From: Verrucomicrobiota bacterium
Lineage (GTDB): Bacteria; Verrucomicrobiota; Verrucomicrobiia; Limisphaerales; UBA8199
Direction of reading: 5' to 3'
Assembly: GCA_012517205.1 (NCBI GenBank)
Contig: JAAYVL010000153.1
Location: 24,667-88,666 of the forward strand
DNA length: 64,000 bases
Numbering within the stretch: the stretch's first letter is position 1; each line of letters begins with the position of its first letter. Position numbers and translations under genes: made by a program. The notes beneath the pieces were generated by a model that worked only from the letters and a program-made list of their open reading frames with translations, made no database searches and was not told the DNA's origin. This document shows positions 58,601 through 64,000 of this stretch, piece after piece.

Positions 58601-61600
58601 GCCTCACCAACAACCAACCGCTGGTAGCCACCAACTTAGGTATTTTCGTGCCTCGCACTTCCGGTGATCTGTATTTCGGCTTCGACCCAACTGTCCTGCC
58701 TGTGCCGATCAACTATATTAACTTCCTCTCTCTCGCCGGGCTTAACCTGGCTGGTAGTGCCGGGCAAACTGGAGCCGTCTTGCGGCTCACCGCCGCGGCC
58801 GATAGTTTGGTAGGCGGAGCGTTTGCTTCCAAGAAGCAGTTGTGCGCCACCGGCTTCGATACGCGTTTTCAGTTCCAAATCACGAGCCCCGGGGCTCGTC
58901 CGGGAACCACTCCCGGCGGGGATGGATTCATGTTCACGGTGCAGAATCTCGGGCCCAATGATTCCGGCTGGCACCCGCCTCCCACGCCCGTCAACAATTA
59001 CGTGGGTGTGTTCTTTAACACCTTCCTCAACTGGCCGGGCTGCACTAACTATACTGAGTGCGATGTCAGCTCTAACGCGGTCGGCATCGTTTCCAATGGA
59101 TTGTACGTGGCCCAGACCGATTTGACTCCCTTGGGCATCAATCTGAAGGATGGTGCTGTCCACGCAGCCCATATCGCCTTTGATGGCGAAGCCTTGACGG
59201 TTTGGCTGGATGGCGTGATGGTGTTGACCAATGTGCCCGTGCCGGGACTGGCCACGGCTGTGGATGCTGCCGGCTACGCCTGGGTGGGATTTGGAGCGGG
59301 AACGGGCTGGGCGTGGGAAAACCATGATATCCTGAGCTGGACTTTTGGTGGCCCGACGCCAGGCACTTCGTTTGCCGGCGGACTGGATGAGTTTAGTGTC
59401 TATGGCCGCGCCCTTTCTCCCTGCGAGGTCAATGCCATTTACAACGCCGGCAGTCACGGCAAATATGGCACCAATGCGCTCATCTGCCCGGTTGTAACGG
59501 AAGTTACCTTGTCCAACAGTCTGTCGGGGACGCAGGTTTTCACTTTCACCAACGGACTGGACTGGGCTGTCAATGGTCCGCGTTGGGAAACCAATACCAT
59601 TGCTTTTTCCTCCTCCACCAATCCAACGGCGATCACTCTCCGCGGGCTCAACCCATATGATTCGAATGATCCCAACGCCCCTAATAACCTCAATGTCATG
59701 GTGGACGATTTCGTCCTGTCTGAACTGGTCCCGCAAACATTTGATGGGTTACTGCACTTCTCTGAAAATACCAATCTGGCCACCATTCCGATCAAGTTTG
59801 CGCCCGCTCCGTTCTTGGCGTCAAACTTCCCGCCCGTGCTCGTTTTCTCCAATGATTTCGTTTGGGCTACGTCCGGCGTTTACCAGGCGGGCGAGATCAT
59901 CGCCGGAAATCCGAACAGTCCCGGGGTCGGCCAACGGGACTGGACCGTTATAGCCAGTCCGGTTTCCGTCGTCAGCAATGCGTTCCTGGCTCCGACTCTG
60001 ACCAACTGGCTGGCTATGGCGACCGGTGCCGTGCAGTGCTTGCTTCCGACCATCCCCGGGCATCGTTATGAGCTAAGCTACAATCTGCGTGGCCCCTGTG
60101 CTGTCGGTTGGTGGGATGGCTCGGTTGACCCGCTGAGCCGGCGTGCCCGCGATATTATTGGCGGCAATCATGGTGCATTCATCAATTCCGCCACCACGAC
60201 ACCCGCCGGATACGTCAACGACCGGAACGCTTCCGAAGCGCTCTGGTTCCCAGGCATTCCGTGGCCGACGACCAATTCCCCCTGGTATGCTTTTGCTCCC
60301 AAAATCGAGTTGGGTGATCCGGCCAACCTTCACTTCACCAACTCGTTCACCATCGAAGGCTGGATCAATTCTGTCCCACATCATACCAACGACATCGGGG
60401 TCTCCACTCTCCAACAGATATTTTTCCGGGGTGACTCCCGAGACTGCCGCGATCCATACTACCTGGCCTTGCAGTGGCACCGCACTTGGGAGTTCGATTT
60501 GATCTTTCATGTCGAAGGCGCCAATAGCCCCGGCTGCGGGGTATCGCTGATCACCACGAATCACCCGGTCAAAACCAACACCTGGATGCATGTGGCCGCC
60601 GTCTTCGAGGCCAATGTGCCATGGGCGCCCAACGCACCCTGGCCCACCAATGAGTTGCGCCTTTACCTCGATGGCCAACTGCTCACCAATGTTTTCCTTT
60701 CCGATCCGGCTTTGGGAGCGATCGAATCTTCTTTCACGGGCGAATCTCCCTTCGCGGATCTGGCTGCGTCCTACCAACCCGGCATCACCATTGGCAATAG
60801 CAGCCGCTACGACAACTACGAACCTTTCTGCGGATATATTGATGAGCTGTCAGTTTACGCGCGTGCCCTCACTGCCCCAGAAATCGTTGCTATTGCCGCC
60901 GCGGGAACTGTCGGCAAGGCCGATCTTTCCGTCCCGGTGGCCCAAAGCCTGGCCCGGGTTAACGTGTCCGTGGACGGCAAACAACTTGGAATTGGCTATG
61001 GCGACAATTCCCGCTGGAGCAATCACACATTGGAGTTCACCGCGTTGGGGACGAACGCGATTCTCACTCTGCAAAGCCTCCTCCCGGGGACTTTGTTGGC
61101 TGACGTGACGCTCACTGAATTAGCTCCGGAACTATACTACTTGCCCGAGGAATCATTGGCCGATCTCGCGGGTGAAGACATGTTCGGCATTTGGACGCTA
61201 GAGATTTGGGACAATCGGATGGGGCCAGGAACCAACAATGCGCAGTTGGTCGACTGGGTGCTCAACCTTGGTTTGGCCCCGAGCAATCCGCCCCCGGTCA
61301 TTACTCTCGCCCATGGGCTGCCTTATACGAACTCCTTGCCGGCCCACGGCATTCAGTATTTTGTGATTCCAACACCACAGTGGGCGCTGCTGGCAACCAA
61401 TGTTTTGCAATTCGCGCAGCAAGTCCGCACGGGTAATCCGCTGCCGCTTACCGTTCTCTTTAATCAAACCAACTTTCCTGCGCCCGGAGACTTCCCGTTG
61501 TTGGGGCCGCTGGTATCGGCCGGGGTCGCCACTCTGAACTCCAACAGCACGCCGCTCTTGATACCCGGCCAGACTTACTATCTCGCCGTGACTAACCCCA

Positions 61601-62862
61601 ATCCCGTCGGCATCACCTTCGCTCTCGGAGTCTGGTTTGACATCACCACTCTTCCCAACTGTCAACTGGTCGTTTCCAACCTCGTCAGCCCGGCAGGCAT
61701 TCCGCGCTACTTCCAGTTTGATGTTCTTCCGAATGCTGCCACCCCCGGTCTGCCACCCGAATCGGTGGCGTTCTGGCTCTCGGGTGCCGATTGCAATCTT
61801 AAAGTGGTCTTGAGCGAACACTTGCCGTTGCCAGATCTCAATCATTATGACTACATCAGCCAGCAGCCTTGCACGAACATTCAGGTAATCATGCTGGTCA
61901 CTAACTACACGCCTTTCCCCATCCAAACCAATCGCTGGTACGTCGGCGTCTTTAATACTGGTCCCACCAACATGTTCGTTGACGTCCAGGCCTGCTACAC
62001 TACCAATTCTCCGGTTATTATTCCTCTGACCAACGGGGTTCCTTTCGTCGTTCCTTTCACCAATAGCCTGTTTGCCGCTCCTCCTGGGCCACCTCGTTGG
62101 TTCTTCTTCGAGTTCCAGGTTACCAATTCCGTCCCCGGAGTTCTGTTTGAACTCTACAATCTCTCCGGCGATGCTGATCTGCTGCTCCAGCAGAATGTGC
62201 CGCCCACGATGGCACCGTATTTCAGCAGCAGTTTCTTCTCGGGACGCAACGCTGAACAGATTGTCGTGCGCACTTCTGCGACGCGCCCGGCTTCCACTGC
62301 CTTCTCCGATTTGCGTGGCCACTGGTACTTGGGTGTTTATAACTACGAAGATGCAAATGTGACCTATACCATCCGTGCAATGTTGCCCAACGACGATGGT
62401 CTCCTGTCTAGTGCGCTGCCGCTCCGCCTTTCGGTCACTTCTCTGGCATTCCCCCGCGGCCTGGTGCTGAGTTGGAACTCGGTCGTTGGCGAGCGCTACA
62501 TCGTCCAATACACGCCCAGCATTGCCGCTCCAGTCATTTGGACCAATGTGGGAGCGGTCACTGCTACTACCACGTTGACCACCTTCGAGGTGCTTCCGAT
62601 CAAGACCGGCGGTTTCTACCGTGTAGTCCAGATTTTCGACTTCCAACCGCGGCTTAAAATACAACTTTCCACCACCAACCAGGTTCGTATTTCGTGGCCC
62701 ACCCTTTTCTCTGGATACACGCTCCAGTACAAACTGGGACTCTTCGGAACGTGGACTAATGTTGCCTTTCCACCGGCAACCGGTGTATTCACGATCGGGG
62801 ACGAGTTTGTGGTCTATGACCCCATCGGCCCTGTGCCCAAATACTACCGGTTAATCAAATAG
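52666..62862 (+). CDS. Giant secreted subtilisin-like (S8) protease with P-domain and LamG-type modules
   Basis: This is a 3398-residue exported serine protease. A signal or anchor ('LGWLLVSALCFGGAYYFW') and a ~250-residue propeptide precede the S8 domain. The catalytic triad is Asp319 ('NLNDSGVDTNHPDLQG'), His347 ('GHGTHVAGI') and Ser727 ('SGTSLAAGG'), with oxyanion Asn475 ('FPAGNGG'). Ser727 is displaced by a ~200-residue insert. Downstream are PPC- and P-domain-like regions ('GVYYLAVKSEDQQAAEYALL', 'GQGQWMLTMVDNATNHIGTN', and again 'EDMFGIWTLEIWDN' near 2840). LamG/concanavalin modules occur near 1600, 1880 and 2490 ('FSIEGWINPV', 'FTIEGWINSV') and an L-type-lectin-like stretch near 2100. 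The C terminus ends in 'ISWPTLFSGYTLQY' and 'PKYYRLIK', a terminal module common in Verrucomicrobial exoproteins. It follows the pseudopilin cassette by 12 nt and may be its substrate. Confidence 0.85.
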   Translation: MRLRPLGWLLVSALCFGGAYYFWRLGDRTVATRGKAGQRSPGEEAGSAPFRHAVATPFQLLTQSGSLLATQPGAPATNRAAMTARHLALRLSNTSASLTELQRSDRAILLENALLDTAQAVPAIPGHLRAQGDPGAYLVQARGPVDNSFRALLRQAGAEIVSYIPNNAFLVRASAQVAGQLKAAPGMQAVLPYEPYYKLKLSLLQCAVAREPLPAGSALNVLLFADAREATRAELEKLGARILGDEERTPFGPVFTVAAPADSLAAIAGLPGVQEVEWAQRRALANDFSRVGIGVAPDALDTNNYLGLSGANVLVNLNDSGVDTNHPDLQGRVYFADPASGVDTNGHGTHVAGIIASSGGQSETVTNASSPAGPYVGVGNQFRGKAPAASLFVLPVGMDLKPSSDGATLTWPSDRYLQETAVRSNAFIANNSWSYVGNDSQTYDLHAASYDAAVRDALPTVPGSQPLLVVFPAGNGGRGDSDGTGGEPDSIASPGTAKNVITVGAVEQLRLITNETWKCSMVSTNCQTNQPWLGLSDATNGQVAAFSGRGPVGVGIEGKNGRFKPDVVAPGTFVISTRSQQWDTNAYYNPTSSIWRVERNILVPTNDLYLDWIFVPENAVQLNVFVSPNTNSPVPFPDLPIYINPTDFPTNTDPVIGTNYVSLPPALNLSPVGADWYYGIGNYTSRPVRCDLWTEIVVTNEHGNELEVLAGINDSLGPWYRYESGTSLAAGGVSGTLALMQEFFEQRLGRTNSPALMKALLINGARSVGSHYFFSPRGGVNSQGWGLVNLPTTLPGSLTNASPTTNAMVMIDQNPADALATGQSRTYKISLSPSARRDPLRITLVWTDPPGNPVAGIKLVNNLDLVVTNLDNTNFVYYGNDIASRMEFNEAWDTNLVANLDMVNNVENVYLSPSMGIDSQLSENYSITVVGRRVNVNAVTAQTNNVCQDYALVISGGDGLITNAISFDASSPVVADDQPLVTIITNSFTGSPDFVGGILFNQRAGASPQLLGTNTMPISNAANAVLTFGVTNQWRFYAITNDTPFTNAAFLTFLPANLAVPREGVFQPSADRAARPEADIDLYVAPPSIPNNAALTNLAPAVVDAATKSLGRGGTETIVYSNAIPGVYYLAVKSEDQQAAEYALLGVFSRNPFSSGDSNGVHMIGIPTLQPIPDGSPELPGVASILGIAVDSLMVRRVIVTNIVNHELIGDLIAGLSHGADYAVLNNHTCVREDASGPCQVLTSYIFDDSSELNVGPDPNFPYVNQYVQHTDGPGSLDAFAGKDGQGQWMLTMVDNATNHIGTNIALSIFLERQEDLTGNGVIATIRAGACRNDFIEVPADAISLTVTVAVVSATGPIDYTIEVCPLAGGGCQQTEVTNALGGAVTIDQTDIPPLQAGTYRVRVCNRATTDITVNIRVVLRYSSLTVHPFVSTSITSAVPILDDAITFVHLTNDTHGIISSVDVGLLISDPRISDLAITLISPNGTRVLLFENRGADSPDGIGTFNLGTNYFMRPFYTNDFDLAPVGLYTTGAVFQGWSVVSNFVEVLDDFACLCLSNHVLGLLDGAVSNALPTTRSLLATNASPYALTFKVNHLPRLEGMVAWWPFDTDGTDIFGGFNGFLLGNTAFSTGQTASFADDFDGTGLNAIWQPSLPASGTGAGATPVVAYAGAPSYTFTTVASNTVLRMSNTLGPWQRRGWSSDTIFVGQDFRYEVRFNTLAQGAGISAGGFVEIWVLDAANPNRFDVLSPFGGEFGTNRVLLAGSSIDSSFNTLAFNFQGHTWYRLVLSAAPNQGVRAAVLNDSGVELAGTSFIHGAAAFGSGFRIGLSQFVAAGVVPAPVDVALDSIRVTSGLSGKVNQACFGDGIATRMIVPRCPELDLGLRRGFSIEGWINPVNVGRSAPLAEWYDPVPPTNQPSTGVQFWLALTNGAGSLGALIWDTNSQPHVVSSPPGVITNSGWQHVALTYDTNSGLAALYVNGLTNNQPLVATNLGIFVPRTSGDLYFGFDPTVLPVPINYINFLSLAGLNLAGSAGQTGAVLRLTAAADSLVGGAFASKKQLCATGFDTRFQFQITSPGARPGTTPGGDGFMFTVQNLGPNDSGWHPPPTPVNNYVGVFFNTFLNWPGCTNYTECDVSSNAVGIVSNGLYVAQTDLTPLGINLKDGAVHAAHIAFDGEALTVWLDGVMVLTNVPVPGLATAVDAAGYAWVGFGAGTGWAWENHDILSWTFGGPTPGTSFAGGLDEFSVYGRALSPCEVNAIYNAGSHGKYGTNALICPVVTEVTLSNSLSGTQVFTFTNGLDWAVNGPRWETNTIAFSSSTNPTAITLRGLNPYDSNDPNAPNNLNVMVDDFVLSELVPQTFDGLLHFSENTNLATIPIKFAPAPFLASNFPPVLVFSNDFVWATSGVYQAGEIIAGNPNSPGVGQRDWTVIASPVSVVSNAFLAPTLTNWLAMATGAVQCLLPTIPGHRYELSYNLRGPCAVGWWDGSVDPLSRRARDIIGGNHGAFINSATTTPAGYVNDRNASEALWFPGIPWPTTNSPWYAFAPKIELGDPANLHFTNSFTIEGWINSVPHHTNDIGVSTLQQIFFRGDSRDCRDPYYLALQWHRTWEFDLIFHVEGANSPGCGVSLITTNHPVKTNTWMHVAAVFEANVPWAPNAPWPTNELRLYLDGQLLTNVFLSDPALGAIESSFTGESPFADLAASYQPGITIGNSSRYDNYEPFCGYIDELSVYARALTAPEIVAIAAAGTVGKADLSVPVAQSLARVNVSVDGKQLGIGYGDNSRWSNHTLEFTALGTNAILTLQSLLPGTLLADVTLTELAPELYYLPEESLADLAGEDMFGIWTLEIWDNRMGPGTNNAQLVDWVLNLGLAPSNPPPVITLAHGLPYTNSLPAHGIQYFVIPTPQWALLATNVLQFAQQVRTGNPLPLTVLFNQTNFPAPGDFPLLGPLVSAGVATLNSNSTPLLIPGQTYYLAVTNPNPVGITFALGVWFDITTLPNCQLVVSNLVSPAGIPRYFQFDVLPNAATPGLPPESVAFWLSGADCNLKVVLSEHLPLPDLNHYDYISQQPCTNIQVIMLVTNYTPFPIQTNRWYVGVFNTGPTNMFVDVQACYTTNSPVIIPLTNGVPFVVPFTNSLFAAPPGPPRWFFFEFQVTNSVPGVLFELYNLSGDADLLLQQNVPPTMAPYFSSSFFSGRNAEQIVVRTSATRPASTAFSDLRGHWYLGVYNYEDANVTYTIRAMLPNDDGLLSSALPLRLSVTSLAFPRGLVLSWNSVVGERYIVQYTPSIAAPVIWTNVGAVTATTTLTTFEVLPIKTGGFYRVVQIFDFQPRLKIQLSTTNQVRISWPTLFSGYTLQYKLGLFGTWTNVAFPPATGVFTIGDEFVVYDPIGPVPKYYRLIK

Positions 62863-62935
62863 CACTTTGGACTTGTCTTCGTTTCAGGGTTGCGCGACAA
62901 CATTTCAGGAAGACTGGTGAAACACAGAGTGTGAT

Positions 62936-63547
62936 ATGAGATTCTTGCTTTCTATTGTGATGCTGGCAGTTGTCTGTTCGGCCCGAGCCCAAGGAACTTC
63001 CCAGGCAATCCTAGGATATACTAACGCCATTGTGGGCCTTTTCAGCGGAACCGCCGGTTGGACTTTCCAAGTCACCAACGCAGTAACCGTCACTGAACTG
63101 GGATGCCTGGCCAATTTTTTTGTCAATAATCCTACCGCTAATCAAGTGCAGGTAGGGCTTTGGGCGTCAGATCACTCACTTTTGGCTTCCAGCAGCATTT
63201 CTCCCACGAATGCACAGGTGGAGCTTTCACTTTATGACTCCATTGCTCCAGTGTTGCTAACTCCCGGTCAGCCCTACTATATCGGAGTTTATTACCCGGG
63301 GGGCCTTGTTGGTCTGGATGTCGTCACCCCGACAATCGGAGGCCTTGTCTTCGCTTCCACGCACATCGTCTCTCTCGCGGCTGCCTATAGCCCAGGCGGT
63401 TTCAGTTGGCCCGCCATGGAAGCGGGGACCATAGGTGCAGCCTACCTTGGCCCCAACTTCCGCTATGTCCCGGAACCTTCCAGCATCGTGCTTTTCGGAT
63501 TGGGAGTCTTGTGGTTAGCAATTCGACGCGGCTTTAAACTGCTCTAA
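62936..63547 (+). CDS. PEP-CTERM sorting-signal protein
   Basis: This 203-residue exported protein has an N-terminal signal peptide ('MRFLLSIVMLAVVCSARAQG', cleavage after ARA likely). The beta-rich domain 'WTFQVTNAVTVTELGCLANF ... VGLWASDHSLL ... YYIGVYYPGG' resembles DUF4082-like surface domains. The C-terminal sorting signal is 'VPEPSSIVLFGLGVLWLAIR' followed by basic residues. PEP-CTERM proteins are processed by an exosortase and usually reach the surface or exopolysaccharide matrix. No exosortase gene is in this window. It is 73 nt downstream of the giant protease but probably separately controlled. Its specific role is unknown. Confidence 0.88.
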   Translation: MRFLLSIVMLAVVCSARAQGTSQAILGYTNAIVGLFSGTAGWTFQVTNAVTVTELGCLANFFVNNPTANQVQVGLWASDHSLLASSSISPTNAQVELSLYDSIAPVLLTPGQPYYIGVYYPGGLVGLDVVTPTIGGLVFASTHIVSLAAAYSPGGFSWPAMEAGTIGAAYLGPNFRYVPEPSSIVLFGLGVLWLAIRRGFKLL

Positions 63548-63793
63548 TCCTGTCATGGAGATTGCGCATTTGGGCGTAAGCGGTCATTCTGTCCTACCGT
63601 AACCGGGCGCCTCGTGGCCATCTGAGGGCCGATTTAGAATGCTTTGCTGCCATTTTCCACCCCAATGGATTGGCCGGTTCGTTCTTCTTCATCCTTGCTA
63701 AAACTGGTAGTGTCCTAAAATTCTGCAAAAAGCAGCGGGTCATGGTAAGCCACTGGGGTGAATAGAGGCCCCAGAAACGAAAGGCAAAGAACC

Positions 63794-63895
63794 ATGACCC
63801 GAAAGGTTGAAAAGAACGTAAAGACAGTAGCATTGGAGTTGGATGAAGTGAAGCAGGCCTTATACCATTTCCTGTTAGTAGTTGCATTGTATTGA
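63794..63895 (+). CDS. Very short ORF near window edge, possible IS leader ORF
   Basis: A 33-codon ORF starts 'MTRKVEKNVKTVALELDEVK' and ends 'FLLVVALY'. It sits between a TAGTGTCCTAAAATTCTGC segment (~63709) that could be the end of a mobile element and a second ORF at 63901. I do not recognise it; support is only its position and a plausible amphipathic composition. Confidence 0.25.
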   Translation: MTRKVEKNVKTVALELDEVKQALYHFLLVVALY

Positions 63896-63900
63896 GAGGC

Positions 63901-64000
63901 ATGGCAAGAACAGTCATGCCGAAACGATTTCATCTGAACCGGCCCGACCTTGCGCAAGCCGTGGCGGCGGCGCTGCCGGGTTGCAAGGACGTCAAAGCCC
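63901..64000 (+). CDS. Partial ORF running off the window, unidentified
   Basis: An open frame starting 'MARTVMPKRFHLNRPDLAQA' continues beyond the last base. Only 33 residues are visible. A mobile-element protein is possible from context, but no domain can be named. An internal ATG at 63916 is an alternative start. Confidence 0.3.
   Translation, partial: MARTVMPKRFHLNRPDLAQAVAAALPGCKDVKA

Noticed and set aside
61198-62664. 488-aa and similar long minus-strand ORFs opposite the giant protease (also 56221-57561, 58636-59736)
   Set aside because: Shadows with no motifs; the plus-strand frame is continuous across 10 kb with clear protease signatures.

Overview
The window looks like chromosome from a GC-rich member of the Verrucomicrobiota, most likely the Limisphaerales/Pedosphaera-like soil and sludge lineages. 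This is an inference from gene content. Indicators are Tat-exported Gfo/Idh/MocA oxidoreductases and a Tat-exported sugar isomerase, a PEP-CTERM protein, a block of prepilins resembling the Verru_Chthon cassette, a giant secreted S8 protease with LamG-type modules, and a Verrucomicrobia-type 71-residue conserved small protein. There is no rRNA; one tRNA (Phe-GAA) is present.

Layout. 1-5866: 3' end of gyrA, pdxH, leuD, a small conserved gene, and two convergent exported Gfo/Idh/MocA oxidoreductases. 6126-7733: a decayed insertion sequence (DUF6788-like ORF plus DDE transposase with several frameshifts). 8024-10864: cysT-cysW-cysA sulfate ABC transporter operon without its binding protein. 10999-13216: exported TIM-barrel isomerase, a phosphodiester-glycosidase-domain protein and tRNA-Phe. 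13671-19199: nusA-infB-rbfA-nrnA transcription/translation operon with a terminator-like hairpin in its leader. 19349-23517: pgm-pgi-pgl carbohydrate operon on the minus strand. 23797-25581: an IS630 element abutting a 5'-truncated second IS630 transposase. 25603-29628: minus-strand operon dapB-folK-corrinoid protein-homocysteine methyltransferase-MtaA/UroD-like methyltransferase. 30370-35452: MFS nucleoside-type transporter, dapA-dapF and a membrane acyltransferase-like protein.

36052-62862 is the most distinctive region: pilB-pilT-second pilB/gspE-pilC, then a BrnT/BrnA-type toxin-antitoxin pair whose antitoxin stop overlaps the start of a prepilin operon (ATGA). That operon has five prepilin-like genes, a 1423-residue GspK/PilX-like protein and a 3398-residue S8 protease, largely joined by 4-base overlaps or short gaps. 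I infer a dedicated pseudopilus/secretion system with large secreted substrates. 62936-64000: a PEP-CTERM protein and the left edge of another probable mobile element.

The most unusual non-coding signal is a composite intergenic repeat present three times (about 2094-2308, 29947-30151, 42336-42816). Each copy has a 17-bp palindrome and a long perfect inverted repeat of 25-32 bp built from GTGTACAAGGG units. In copies 1 and 2 the palindrome-hairpin spacing is exactly 88 nt. Copy 3 carries compensatory changes in the hairpin arms, a variant palindrome, and a second palindrome placed almost symmetrically on the other side. This is a candidate undescribed repeat or regulatory element family.
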